Positions 36,135 to 48,115 of a DNA stretch of 64,000 nucleotides are shown piece after piece; position 1 is the first letter of the stretch, and each line of letters opens with the position of its first letter. Location: contig JAKOON010000006.1 in NCBI GenBank assembly GCA_022577435.1, forward strand, positions 15,913,501 through 15,977,500. Direction: 5' to 3'. Both the position numbers and the translations under genes were made by a program. Source of the stretch: Embiotoca jacksoni. Taxonomy: Eukaryota > Chordata > Actinopteri > Embiotocidae. Under the pieces are notes generated by a model. It was not told the origin of the DNA. It was given only the letters and a program-made list of their open reading frames with translations, and ran no database searches.

Positions 36135-36178
36135 TCTGTCTGTCTGTCTGTCCGTCCGTCCACCCGTCCGTCCGTCCA
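36135..36178. repeat. (TCTG)n/(TCCG)n tetranucleotide repeat
   Basis: Four TCTG-type units grade into TCCG units with one interruption ('tccaccc'). The shift from TG to CG within one array suggests point mutation and spread of one variant. Confidence 0.9.
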
Positions 36179-36261
36179 GGTATGAATCTGAATGTATGTC
36201 AAGTGAGGCACAGACACTGCAGACAGACACTAAAGGTAATGTTCCTTGAGGATTTTTGTAG

Positions 36262-36266
<5 letters not shown>

Positions 36267-36356
<90 letters not shown>
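36267..36356. repeat. (AC)n microsatellite, 90 bp
   Basis: Perfect AC tract of 45 units, the longest in the window. Frames through it are artefacts. Confidence 0.98.
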
Positions 36357-36358
<2 letters not shown>

Positions 36359-37914
36359 TAAGAATCCTTTAATCCTGTGATATGGAGGAGAGGATTTAAG
36401 CAATAAGAGTCCTAAAAATAACACCAAAGTGCCAATATAGGGCACCGATATGATACATCATTGCTGCGTAGTCATCAAAGGTGACAGGTTTCATCCTAAT
36501 GTAACTTCTGCCAGCCTTATCTCAGCACCACAGGGGCACATCTACCTATTAAAAGCATTAATGTCACACCAGCTATGGACAAATTATGCTATTTACAAAT
36601 TCAGTGTGACATACAGTATCTCTCAGACCTGTATGGTGATAATTGCCACCCATTACATGCAGATTGGCTTTAGAGAAGAGCCAGGTTGGGTTCTTTTTGA
36701 GACGGGTAATTGGAGTCCCCTTCCTCGACTGTCAGAGTTCACTCTGAGTCACCTGCATGGGTGAACAGCTGATGAAAGACTCAAATACCGTCTCTCTGGA
36801 TGGTAATTGAGCTGCCAACAGAGATCCAACCCATGATGGTTACTTGTATGACAGTCCAACTCCGTAACTGCACTGCATCTCAGATGTGGAGGTCTTGTCA
36901 TGCCAGTCACAAGGAGACGCCTCGAATCCTGCAGGCCTAAATGTAACAATCTTCACACTGCTATCACACCCCCATCAGTTTCTTCACTGGGGTTTGTGGG
37001 ATGAGAAATGGATGTACTGTAAGTGAGTTCTACTGATAGCTGAGCTTGAGTGAAAATGTCAGGGCTCCAGCACAGTATTTACCAACATATGCTTCTCTAC
37101 TATTTGAGAGCATTGAGTTGATGCCAGTTTCAGACCCTTGCCAGTACAACCACATTGCTGGCATGGCTGGCCAACATGTTAAAAGTAAACGGAAGTACCA
37201 CATCTCTGCAAAGGAAGAAGGCTTTGTTCTAATCCCTCCACTTTGGTGTGATTTTGGGTGGTTGGTAGGGTGTACTGTGTTTTAGATAGTCACAGTTGTA
37301 GAAATACCAGCTCGAGTGGAAATATAGCAGAAGCAGCAGTCCTTTGTCCGAAGGAACAGATGACGGCTCACACTTCACTCACATTTCATATCAAATACAC
37401 TTTGTTGTATATTTGGCTGCAAGCTTTTGTAAATTGTTTGTGTCTGCATAGCATTGGCTGAAATGATCAAGTGACACTGAATGAGGACTCCAGCTGCTGC
37501 TGCTGTACTCGTTTGTACAGCCAGTGCAACGTCTTCATAGCAGCAGAGACAGGTCCGTTGGGAGAGATGTGGAGCTGTGTCTATGCATGTGAAAAATCGC
37601 TGACTCACAGCCAGTTTAAGCCAGTTAGTTCAGAGTTAAGGATCGCTACTGTGGTTTTAACCCTCACACTACAGCTCAGTACTGTGACACTCAGCACCTG
37701 GATTTGTACTGGCTCTGTTCGTAGGAGACTCGGCTAAATAAATCTGTGTGCAGTTTTCAGGTTACAAGACACAAAGTGGATTTCGTTCAATAAAGAATTT
37801 TAGACTTCACCATACTGGGAGACAACAGCAGGGTGGAAGTCACCGTCTGCACCCTCACAATTATATACAAATGCTAAAAAAAAAAAAGTATAAATCCTTG
37901 CCAATGTGCTTCCA
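36357..37914. other. 1.6-kb non-coding stretch, nothing supported
   Basis: Frames of 104 codons (36450-36764) and 88 codons (37471-37737), both plus, have no domain. A short CTG run lies at about 37494-37505. No splice-framed exon could be argued. Confidence 0.4.
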
Positions 37915-37995
37915 TTTTTCCTTTTTTTCCTGTTTCCTTTATTTAACCAGGAAAAAGTTGAGTGAAGATTATTATTGTTTTCTTGGCCAAGAGTC
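37915..37995 (-). repeat. short interspersed-repeat fragment ('tttatttaaccagg')
   Basis: The segment with CCTTTATTTAACCAGGAAAA and 'cttggccaagag' resembles, from memory, the 3' end of a widespread vertebrate interspersed repeat that on the other strand ends in 'ctggttaaataaagg'. No second copy is present here, so the call rests on recall. Confidence 0.4.
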
Positions 37996-38744
37996 ATCTG
38001 GTGTTACCAGAACCAAATTCACCTTGTGTATATTTATATATATGGTCTGGTCATGCTTCATTGAGGAGTGTTTCCAGTCATTGCATCTTAATGAGTGTTG
38101 ACGTCTGATACATTTTTAAACTATTGGAGCCTTTAACCAATCAGCATCGACCACCATTTACTGATAGCACACAACATACATAATCACTGCTGATTTCATC
38201 CAAATCAGCAGTGCTCCTAAAGACTTGTGTAAAAAAAAATGCTTCAAAACTGTTTAACCTAGGATGCTACAAGCATACTGAGTAGCTCAAGAAGGATGTG
38301 TTTGAAAGATATATATTCAGTGGGTAAACACAGTTAAATCATAAAGCTGTGGTGGGCAATTTCTGTGAAGTAAATGAAGGTCTGATTAATTCAAGTATCC
38401 TGGTTCCTGCTCTTGTGATTACCAGCGTGCCATGAATCATCCACTGTACCATTCTGCACCCAAGTCTTATCCAACTGAACTACAGATGGGGGAATTTTCT
38501 AATTAACTGTGGGTTAATTGCTGTAGCAGCTGATGCTAGGAGTGGGTGTGCATCATGTGGTTGTGCATTTCCTTTAAACTTTAAAGGGACTTTATTTCCA
38601 GCTTAATTTCCAGTCTACAGATCATGCTTTACATTTTTTTTTTTTTAGAAAATTGAGTGTAATTGTAATAAAAAAAATAAAAAATGAAAAAATGCTTCTG
38701 TTACCATTTTATTTAAAAAAAAATTAATCAGCATGTATAGAACA
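37996..38744. other. non-coding spacer with A/T runs
   Basis: T-run near 38634-38645 and A-rich stretch near 38670-38690. Nothing else recognised. Confidence 0.4.
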
Positions 38745-39240
38745 CAAAAATGATGCCTCCGCCAGCGATAGCTGGGTGGAGAGTTATGTTTTTGAGTTGT
38801 CTGTCCGTATATACATCGTCCTGCTCTTGTGAATGCAATATTTCATGAACACCTAGAGGGAATTTCTTCAAATTGAGCACGAACATTAATTTGAAATCGA
38901 CGCAGAACTGAGTAGATTTTGGTTGTCAAAGGTCAAGATCAATGTAAACTTACCTTAACCCATCTGTCCCATTCTCGGAAAACAGTTATCTCAGGAATGC
39001 CTTGAGAAATGTTTTACATTTTTTTTTCATAATATAGGTATTTATTGCTTTGAGCGTGGATGCTGGGAGTGCTCGCTCGTGAGGGGTTAATGGGGAGGGG
39101 AGAGTGTGTGAGGGTATGTATTGTTTTTATTGTTATTATTATAAAGCATGTTGTGTTATATGTCATAAGTCTGCTTGATTGATTGAATACGTTTTGGTGA
39201 TCAAAGGTCAAAGCTCACAGTTATCTCACATCCATCCCAG
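38745..39240 (+). repeat. family D repeat, copy 2
   Basis: Contains 'gagggaatttcttcaaat' (near 38860), 'tgtcaaaggtca' at 38924-38935, 'tctcaggaatgccttgag' (near 38990) and TGATCAAAGGTCA at 39198-39210. These are the plus-orientation landmarks of the tandem repeat at 26165. It begins 'tgatgcctccgcc', the usual outer end of this family in my recollection. Spacing is disturbed by an AT-rich insertion around 39018-39180. Confidence 0.65.
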
Positions 39241-39258
39241 TTATTTGAAAACTATGCT

Positions 39259-39477
39259 TTAACTCAGGCAATGTGGGAGGAGAGTGTGACCGCATTTCAC
39301 CTTTAGTCCGATATTGAATTGACGCCTCAGGTTGAGGATGTGTCTGAAGAGTCCATGTTTTAAAATGTCTAGCTTCTTTGCAGCAACATCCATCTTTGAA
39401 GCATTGTCTACTGTCACGGCAACAACTTTGTGATCTGTTAGAAGCAGGAGGTTTTCTTGCAAGTTTTCAGTATACAA
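39259..39477 (-). pseudogene. hAT transposase fragment (ZBED-like), copy 2
   Basis: The minus frame contains VVAVTVDNASKMDVAAKK and then LKHGLFRHILNL, which fit the V-T-x-D-N-A-x-x-M and CxxH-x-LNL motifs of ZBED-type hAT transposases better than copy 1 at 29.9 kb, although the Cys of the second motif is Leu. The two copies align over about 45 residues and both sit immediately beside family D sequence on the same side. The frame is open for 72 codons but is only a small part of a transposase, so it is a dead fragment. Confidence 0.75.
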
Positions 39478-41368
39478 ACATGGATGTCAATGAAAAATTG
39501 ACATAATGGTTTCCAATTCTGTTTTTAAGCAACTGTAGTGTTACGTGGAATGTGTAACATTAAGGCGCCTGTTTTTGTACAATGCAGCTTCCCTGTTAGC
39601 TAACATACCAATGATGCTGTACGCATTAGCTGTGTGCGGCAATTAGATTTCAAATGTAACTCCCCCCGCTCCACCTCGCTTCCAGTATTTGGAAGGTTCT
39701 CGCTCCGACCGGAGAAGATGGCGTAGAAACGTAAAACCGTTCTCTTGGCTTCAATTCGGCTCCAATGCAAACCAATGGGTGATGTCATCGCTTGATATGT
39801 CAGTTTTTATAAAAAGCCTCTGATGCAAACAATTGTCAATTTAACATTTGTTACGACTTGCTCGTAGGCCGCAACAAAGGTGGGATATGCATGCTAGGAG
39901 TTGCTTAAAGAAACATTTATTAAATTAAAGTTCATTAAATCATTTTACAAAATCTGATCGAAAGATGGGGAGTGGCAGTCAGAATCAGTGGTGTAGGTGC
40001 ATGAATCTTGGTGGCTACTTGTCGCGCAAATCCCCTCCGTACATCCGGAATTTGATCCAATACTTTTGTAAAATATTTTCTTAAATGGAAATTAAATATG
40101 TATCTCACACACTGAAAAAAATGTCTGTAGTTTTCGGAATTTGAAAATGTTTCCCAATCATCTAATCAAATGATTTTCCCAATCTCAATTTCCCAATCAA
40201 AGACCCAAAGTCTTACATTAAAATTTGAATCGCCTCCAACTGTTTTCTTTTGGCTTGTCTAACTCCAGGGCAACTTTAACTGGAGTCCATATTTATAAGG
40301 ATGCTTTATTACCCAGCAAAGCGAGTCACTCGTAATACATATTAGGATAAACTGTCTGCTAATGGAACCCAGTCTCATGATAAATAGAGTATGGCTTGAT
40401 AAATGAAAAATAACTTAATCTTTGCTGGGTCGGAGGATATGAGCTGAAACCCATGCGTATGGCTCTGTTAACAGATGGTCAGATTTTGGCAGCTGAAGGT
40501 CCAGATAACAAACATCAATCAAGAATTAGTAGCTTTTCCTCTGAGTCTCTGATTTCACTAGACTGAAGCTATCAGAAGGTTTGCTTATTCGTTATGAACA
40601 ACTGTAGCTTTAACAGTAATCAAAGGAGGTGTTTCACATTTGACTGTAAATGCCATAATAAAAAGAATATACATAGACAAAAATTCTATCTTCAGTTTCC
40701 TTCAATTGTACGGTATGACCTTTATGATACAAAATACAGTAGATACAACATGGGAGGATGAGTTCAACACACCTCATTGTTATGCTACTGCAAAACGAAT
40801 TCCATTTGTGAGTTGAGGGGGAAAATCACAGGCTGTTCATATAATTTCTGATATGGAAATGTACCATTCTGTGAATGTTTCAGTTGATGAAAACAGAGAT
40901 ACCTCTATGAGTGTGAGTGTGCAGGCCTGCTCAGGCAGATATTTGAGTGCAGCTTGGAGGCAGCATTACATTCTATGACTGACGAAGCTGATAGATTGCC
41001 GTATATTGGAATTCCTCTGGTCTGGTAACATTCTGTAATAACAAGCACAAACCCTTTGGAGACAGACATCTTGTCTTTCTGGTGATTCCAATCTTGTTTT
41101 CCACCTCTGCGCATCTCGGTTCTGGCACTGATTCAAACATCACAGCCTCACAAGGGCAAAATAAAAAGAACAACATTATGATTCTGTATACATGCAAAAA
41201 TTATTGCTCAAACCAATCCATTGTGGGTCTAATGTATCAAATCTCAGTGGTTCTTGAAATGGAGCTGGGTTTGTAAACAAATCTGATCAAGAAACTTGAA
41301 TTCCTGATTTAGCTTTTTAGTTAAATTCTTTGTCGTGAGTGCCTTGAGTCTAAAGATTATACATTTCC
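39478..41368. other. 1.9-kb mostly non-coding stretch; possible repeat at 39.6-39.8 kb
   Basis: The segment 39640-39800 is CpG-containing and includes 'aaaccaatgggtgatgtcat', a phrase I associate with fish interspersed repeats, but no partner occurs here. The rest has short frames only. Confidence 0.35.
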
Positions 41369-41640
41369 CTCCAGGATTTTGCAGTTTTTTGTAATCGTTG
41401 CAATTAAAAAAGGCTTGATTTTGCAGCGCCTTTTCTCAAAAATTGTGATGCAATTTGCAGCGTTTTAATTGTGTTTTATGTGATACAATTTAATTAGCAT
41501 GAATTGCAAGGGATGGATCTTTTTTTTTTCTTAAGAACTACCTGATAAAGAGAAATATGTAATCACTTCCAGTGATAATAAGAATACCGCACATCACAGA
41601 AGAATTTTACATGATATTTATATAATTATAAGATATGTCT
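41369..41640 (+). mobile_element. DNA-transposon-like remnant V, copy 2
   Basis: Starts CCCTCCAGGATTTTGCAG and continues with 'gattttgcagcg' and 'gcaatttgcag', parallel to the minus strand from 12952 downward. 'taatcacttccagtgataat' near 41560 matches one arm of the hairpin at 12.5 kb. The other arm and the rest of the body are missing or too diverged. Confidence 0.55.
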
Positions 41641-42123
41641 GATAATTACATTTATTTTTGTTCTTCTGGCTGCAGCTGTCAAAGCTGAGAAAATAAATGA
41701 AAAAACGTATCAAGAACATTTTGTAGGGAGCTCCTTTTCCATTCTTTTATTCATTTCTATCAAAACTGCCCAGGACATACAGAAAGAGAAAATATATTGA
41801 AAAAGCTGTTAAGAAAGGTCATCACTCTCGTAAATCATTCATTTGTGATCACGTTCGGTGACAGGAACAGCAACATGATGGGTTTTAAAGCTAAGCAGGT
41901 AGCAATGTATTGTATCACCAGTTATACTGCCTCTGTAACTTACAATTTATTGCACTAGTGTCCCAAAGGTCCCACACTGCCATGGCACAGGTGCTATTCT
42001 GATTTCAAATACATATGCAATAGCATTCCTCTGTTTTCACCTGTACTGCTGGGAAAGATAAGGTCCTGTGTTTGCACATAGAATACTGAATATATTACCA
42101 AGTAAAAAAAAAAAAAAAAAACT
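41641..42123. other. non-coding spacer ending in an A-run
   Basis: An A-run of 18 at 42104-42121 directly precedes the SINE head. It may mark the tail of an earlier retroposed sequence or the target of the SINE. Confidence 0.4.
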
Positions 42124-42472
42124 CAGGCAACACAGTGGTGCAGTGGTTAGCATTGTCGCCTCACAGTAAAAAGGTTCTGGGTTCGAAACCAGGCCTTTCT
42201 GTACGGAGTTTGCATGTTCTCCCTGTGCCTGCGTGGGTTCTTTCCGGGTAATCTGGCTTCCTCCCACCATTGAAAGACATGCGTCCCAGGTTAATTGGTG
42301 GTTCTAGAAATTGCCCTTAGGTGTGAATGATCTTTGTTTCCGCCTGTCTATGTGATGGACTGGCGATCTGTCCAGGGTGTACCCTGCCTTCACCCAATGT
42401 GAGCTGGGATAGGCTCCAGCCCCCTTGTAATCCTGTTCAGGATAAAAGCGGGTATAGATAATGGATGGATGG
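42124..42472 (+). mobile_element. full-length tRNA-headed SINE, copy C
   Basis: Box A-like TGGTGCAGTGG and box B-like GGGTTCGAAACC are both present, followed by the same body blocks as copy A and a 'ggatggatgg' 3' end. It is the best-preserved copy of the head. Confidence 0.85.
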
Positions 42473-42483
42473 GGAAAAAAAAC

Positions 42484-42736
42484 TCCTCCTCACAGCAAGA
42501 AGGTTTTGGGGTTTAAACTTGTTTGTTTGTGTGTTTCTCTTATGTGTGCATCGGTTTCTGTTTTCACCCACGGTCCAAAGACATGAAAGTCACAAAATTT
42601 CCTGGAGGTGTGTGTGAATTGTAGAGACAGACTGTCGACCCATCTCTAGCTTTAATGTGTGCTCTGATAGACTCCTGCCCTTTGTGACCCTGAACAGGAC
42701 ATGTGGGTATCAATAATGGATGGGATATATGGATAT
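42484..42736 (+). mobile_element. older SINE copy, adjacent in the same orientation
   Basis: Lacks box A but keeps 'cctcacagcaagaaggtt', 'ggtccaaagacatg', 'gatagactcctgccc', 'gtgaccctgaacagga' and 'aataatggatggg' in SINE order. It is more diverged than copy C and begins in the middle of the head. It could be a separate older insertion that was hit again, or a tandem dimer. Confidence 0.7.
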
Positions 42737-42894
42737 ATGGAGGATTCAGAAATACAATAATGAGGCTTCTTTAGGTAATAATTTTACCTGCCACTAGAAC
42801 CGTCACTAGAAGAATAAATCCAGGTGGAATGGCAGCTTTTTTTTTTAGTATACGCAGTAAATAGCACCAATTTTGATGGTTAACATTGTTAACA

Positions 42895-43345
42895 GCAAAT
42901 TCATTTTTATGCCTCTGCATTGGCAATAACCATAACCAGGTAGCCATAGCCGTCAAAGTTCAAGGTCACTGTGACATCGCATTCCTCTTATCCTTCCGTC
43001 CTGTTGTCGTGAATGCAATATCTCAAGAACGCTTTGAGGGAATTTCTTCAAACTTGGCAAAATCATTCAATTGGTATGGACAATGAACTGATTTGATTTT
43101 GGTGTCAGTGGTTCAGGTCACTGTGACCGCATGTCTTTACTATTATTGTGACTGCAATCCTCAGGAATACCTTGAGGGACCCTCTTAAAATTTGGCACAA
43201 ATGTTTACTTGGATGCAAGGATGATGTGTATAGATTTTGATCATCAAAAGTCAAGGTCAGTAGTCCCACTTGGACTTAAGGATGAATTGATTACAATTTG
43301 GTGGTAAAAGGAAACTTTTATGACTTTTAACTTATATGATACTTA
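42895..43345 (+). repeat. family D repeat, copy 3
   Basis: Shows 'ttcaaggtcactgtgac' (near 42958), 'gagggaatttcttcaaac' (near 43036), a second period with 'cttgagggaccctct' and 'caaaagtcaaggtca' near 43246. The nuclear-receptor-like motifs are more degraded than in copy 1. Followed by 'acttaattggtgacat', related to 'gatactgaattggtga' near 29960. Confidence 0.7.
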
Positions 43346-43713
43346 ATTGGTGACATTACCCTAGGGTGTCTATCTAGAAATATTGTAGTCATCCTTCCAT
43401 GTACGTCCAGGGTAACGTTTGAGCAGGAATATAAAGACTATACATAGCTTATCAAATCAAAATCTCATCTGCAGTTGCAAATACACTGTGCAGTATTGCA
43501 TGGACAATCAATTCTGTGAAAAGTATTTTTTTTTTAACATTTCAATGCAAGAAACATAAAACGTTAAACATAATAAATATAAATAGTTAGCCTCTCAATG
43601 CAATACAAAAAAAAAAAATATTTAACATCTGTTATTCAAAAACAAACTACCACAATTTTACTGTCAACATTTGAACATACCTATGAGTTTTGATGACCAC
43701 ATTCTTCAGAAGC

Positions 43714-43717
43714 TATA

Positions 43718-43757
<40 letters not shown>

Positions 43758-43766
43758 TTTTTTTAA

Positions 43767-43806
<40 letters not shown>
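43714..43806. repeat. compound microsatellite (TA)n-(T)n-(GT)n
   Basis: (TA)n at 43714-43740, about 24 T at 43741-43764, and (GT)n with one interruption at 43767-43806. Three adjoining simple tracts suggest slippage at a single site; lengths may also be affected by assembly or sequencing error. Confidence 0.95.
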
Positions 43807-43808
<2 letters not shown>

Positions 43809-44593
43809 CACATTTTACTGTACGATAGTGATTCATTGTTTGAAAGCACACCGGTAACATGACATTTTGGGTATTTTTACCACACTGTACAGTATGACTA
43901 TTGGTATTTATCATATTCACACATCATTAGAAATCATTGTTACTTTATTTGGCTGTTATAATAGATCTAATGAACCACCTGCTGAGAAGAAAGAGATGTG
44001 TCAAAGGCTATAGCCAATCCCTCAAAGACTCATTAGGGGAGTCAATGGGGAATAGCCTTGATGAGGAACTGAGTTTAATTTTATTAACATCAGTTCTCTT
44101 TGACACCGATTTACTGGATTATAAAATTGTCAGTGAGTCTAAAGGTGTATGTACCATTAGAGGGCTGAGCGAGGAGGATGGAGTGAGTGATATCCAATTA
44201 AATAGAAAAATGTAATGTGGATGACCTGATGAAATTCTGGTTAAATATTGTCGTGATTCTAATGTTCCAGCGAGCAGGAGAAACAATGACTAGCGGTAGA
44301 GTCGTATCTGCCCAGTTTGTGAGACACACGTCCAGACAATTAAATCAGTTTCCACACCAATTACAGATGGTGACACTGATGGAGGTATGTGGGTGTTTGG
44401 GGTGCATACAGAGGGTACACGATAAGTGGCTGCTTACAGGTATTTGGATTTAGAAGGAATTTAGATTAGAACACAAAAGATTAGCTTGAAAGTTCCCAAA
44501 TATACATTTACACCATTGCTCTAATTTCTGATATAATCATTGAAGAATATCAAGTTTGCATATTGATTTAATCCATTTAGACAATTTTTATTT
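43807..44593. other. non-coding spacer, nothing recognised
   Basis: Plus frames of 92 (43937-44215) and 78 codons (44217-44453) follow each other but show no domain or splice signal that would link them convincingly. Confidence 0.35.
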
Positions 44594-44694
44594 ATTTAGA
44601 GCAGAGGTCTTCAACAGTGGGTCTGCGACCCCTAGGGGGTCCGCGGAGGTACTGCAGTGGGTCGTGAAATTTTTGGTTGATTAGACAATTTTTC

Positions 44695-44739
<45 letters not shown>

Positions 44740-45409
44740 CCCCCAATTTTTGTCTTTAAATACACATTAACATGAATCCAACATATTGTAGCAAATGGAT
44801 AAATGTAGGCAGACGATGTTATCTTTCAGTCAGAAATGCGCACAGTCAGCAACACAGGAACTCTCTCAAGCTGGGCACCGGTTCACTCATAGCGCGAGAC
44901 TAACCTGGACCTGTCCCTCCAAGCCTCCTGCACACAAAGAGGAGGACCCGCCCCTATCGCTGCTGTGCCAATCACAAGGCCACATGTTACATGCTGGCTC
45001 TGTCAGGTTCCCCGCGATTGACCGAGAGCCTATTCAGTCTTCAGTTTTAAAATAAAAACATCAATTTGAATAGCTTGTATGCATGATTATCATGCGATTG
45101 AGAGACAATGTTGATATTGGCATTGGTATCAGTTGAGTAGGTATGTTTCTAAATGGCAGTGACACGGCCACCCTACTCACTGTACCTTGCACATGTTTCA
45201 AATAAAAACATGAATATATGAACCTGTGTATTATTTGAATAGCTTAGTATTGAAAGCACAATAATAAGGTATGTTTATCCATGACACTAGGCCCAGTTTT
45301 ATATAAAACACAATTTTATACAATATATATAGTAGGGGGTCCCTGCTCCATCTCTCTATCAGTTTGGGGGTCCTTGGCCTGAAAAACGTTGAAGACCCCT
45401 GATTTAGAG
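44594..45409. mobile_element. complete non-autonomous hAT element (800 bp) with 8-bp target duplication
   Basis: The element spans 44602-45401. Its ends are CAGAGGTCTTCAAC and, inverted, CAGGGGTCTTCAAC (13 of 14 matching). The 8-bp direct repeat ATTTAGAG flanks it at 44594-44601 and 45402-45409; 8-bp duplications are the hallmark of hAT transposition. The subterminal sequence ('gtgggtctgcgacccc' at one end, 'gggggtccttggcctga' at the other) is of the Charlie type. An A-run of 38 lies at 44700-44737. An 86-codon plus frame (44795-45055) has no transposase motif, so mobility would have depended on an enzyme supplied elsewhere. Confidence 0.92.
44700..44737. repeat. 38-bp poly(A) run within the hAT element
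   Basis: Uninterrupted A tract. No retroposed sequence precedes it on the plus strand, so it more likely expanded in place than marks a retroposon tail. Confidence 0.95.
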
Positions 45410-48071
45410 CAACACTTATGCCAAACACGGTTTTAATCAACACTTAACAAATGACTTTAATGCAACATAATTAGCAAAACTGTACAATTGGGGCAGGAGT
45501 TTAAGGCTTATGCAAATGTAGACATTTTATATTTTGTGCTGTCAATGGCACAATAAAGTGACTCTAATATGGTAGGTTGCACATGGTGTAAGTACATTTT
45601 CAAATTATGCTCTGTATTGTATATATTCAGCGAATAAATAACTGTTGTTAGCACGCAGGGTTGAACACTGATTACTTGTATTATTTTTAAAGAAAAACTT
45701 TAGTGACCTTCTGTATTGCTCCTTTTGTCAACAAATCCCATGAAAAGACCAAAACCAACAATGAATTATTCCTACTAAGTAAGTACTACTAAGTTTTGAT
45801 TGTGTAGCAAAGCCTAATTTCAATTTATTTGTTTATGCCAAATTTTAGGACAACAACTGTTGAGCCACAGTGGTGCACGAGGTGTTTTTTTTTATTTTTT
45901 ATTTTTAAAAATTCTAAATAGAAAATATGGGAACTATTGTTTTTATTTGGAAACAGTCTCCGGAAAGCAGTTCACAAGGTAACCAGCTAAACATAAGCAC
46001 GTGAGCATTGTCCTCATTAGACTATTAGCATGCTGATATTAGCATTTAGCTCAAAGCAATGTTGTGCCAGAGTAGAGCCTCACTCTTGGTCTTGTTACTT
46101 TATGCTGGCTTCACTTCAAACTGCCTGTGTTTGTTTTTGAGACTTTGAGGTGATCTGTCTCCGGGCCATTATACAGCTCTACACACAGGCAGTGCTTTGT
46201 ACCCTTCCACCAAGGATCACTCTACTCCTTCCTGTACTTCGCTGCTGTAATGACCCTCTTCACACAGTCACTCCCTATCTTGCGTCAGGGAAAGTGAACC
46301 TTTCCCTTCAAGAAGAACTTCACATTGACCTCTTTCAGATAGGTTCCCATCTCTGCTTCCACTGTTTGCTCTTTACAACAACAAAAAAAACATTTTTATC
46401 TGTATTCACTTTCTTGTATTTTTCATGTGATTGCTATGCAGCTGAAGAAAATATGTGAATGCATTAAATGCCTTATATTTTCCATGCACTCATGTAATAC
46501 CACAAGGACCAAAGGTCACCTTGGTGCACTCTCTATAGCTTCTACAAGCTGCTCAGGTCAGGTATCAAATTCACACATATTTCTTTTGCATAAAGTAAAC
46601 TCCGCAGATCTTCCTAGAAAGGTGGCAAGGTTAGAAGGTGTCACTGAAATGTGATATCTCTGATACACAGTGGTGTGAAGACTATAGTCTAGTTTGCTGT
46701 GTCTTTTGAATTCAGAAGATAAACAACAGACTGACTTCACACGATATTCTGCACCTAAACAGAAAATCACTTACAGATTTAGTGGTATGTTTTTGAGCAT
46801 GCGTAAGGGGACATTTTTAAATTTTGGAAGATACAGTACATCCATGTGTTTTTGTTTTGTGAATTAGATCAGAGGATTGAATGTATTTTATCATTGTGTT
46901 GTGGAGAGGTCAAACAGTTGGTCAGTTTGCAACAATCTGGAAGATCTCCATTTTGTTATTTGGCGGCACATTTTCGTGATAAGCTGTAATTGCAGCTGTG
47001 ATTTTGGACTTAACTTTCCAATGATCCAGAGTTGCCTGTGTGAAGTCAGTCAGTTGACAGTTAATGGGTGAGTTAAGTTGCATTAGCTCCGTCTACCCTG
47101 TCTTGTAGAGCAGTCACTGCTGGGTGATGGAAAAATGCATCACTAACTGTGAACTGTTTGTGAGTTGGTGACATCCAACTGGTTCAGTTCATACTACTGC
47201 AAATGCAAAAGCTTGACTCAGTGGGACACAGGTTCGGTCACCATTGTGTTACATCATTCGGCAATAGATAGTGACTGAACAGCCATTTATTTAAATTAAA
47301 ACTTTTGAGAATATCACTTTAAGGTTGGGAAAGGACCATGTGGAGATACCTACTTTAGAACAATCTTCTTTTCTAAGAAAGCATTATTTCCCCAAAAGCT
47401 ACTCATTTAAGAGAATAGATAAAGAGAAGAAACTAATGCAACACCCCTATTACCTTTTCTTTGTGCCAGACCTTTGAGGCCCAAAGCCGTCATGGGCAAG
47501 TGGCTAAAACGCTGTTTAAATTATAATAATATTAAATTCCTATACCTAAAAGAAACACCTGCCTATTATTAAACACAGCTGTCTCTTGTGTTTTTCCTTT
47601 AACATTTCCTCTTTGATGTAAAGCCTCCAGCGGCTGAACACAACTAGTTCTATAAAATCTAAAGAGGAGCGGATGCACTAAAACCAACCACTGGGCTGGA
47701 CTACAAAGAACTGCACTGAGTTGTGAGATGAGGGACACTGGTGCTGACAGAGAGAGGTCAGAGTTAAGGTCAGGATCTGCTCTTTTAATCCCACTGTTGA
47801 ACTCGTAATGGTTTAAAATACTTGCAAAGTGAGCCATATAACTGGGGAGGCGTAACAGACTAATGCTACCACTTCTGCTGGTCAGTGATCGTCTTCCATG
47901 CAGACAGTGTCATCAGGTTGCAGTAAGTGGAAACAGGGAGGATTTGATGTGTACTGACATTTCAACATTGAACAACTTAATCCTGGCTTTGTGTTGTCTT
48001 TGATGTCTGATGATAAGTGAGACTTCCACTTCACAGCAACAAAATGCCACAAAAAGGACAAAAATATAAAT
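45410..48071. other. 2.7-kb non-coding stretch upstream of the candidate exon
   Basis: If the exon at 48116 is real, this is its last intron or part of it. Frames of 102 (46150-46458, plus) and 101 codons (47532-47837, minus) show no domain; no upstream exon with a matching donor could be chosen with confidence. Confidence 0.35.
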
Positions 48072-48115
48072 TTAACTCTGTTCTGTGCTTCTCATTTGTT
48101 CGTTCATGTTTATAG
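48072..48115 (+). promoter_or_regulatory. candidate 3' splice acceptor with branch point
   Basis: A branch-point-like TTAAC at 48072-48076 is followed by a pyrimidine-rich run ('tctgttctgtgcttctcat') and ends 'tgtttatag' with AG at 48114-48115. This is a good vertebrate acceptor layout immediately before the change to coding-like sequence. Confidence 0.5.

Noticed and set aside
36084..36445. Cys-Val repeat proteins on the minus strand
   Set aside because: Translation of a 90-bp AC microsatellite; same artefact at 6.2, 29.1, 43.7 and 51.4 kb.
37748..38101. 117-codon plus frame
   Set aside because: Runs across a poly-Lys A-run and the 'tttatttaaccagg' repeat fragment; composition-driven.
44795..45055. 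86-codon plus frame as hAT transposase
   Set aside because: It lies inside the complete hAT-N element but has none of the transposase motifs.
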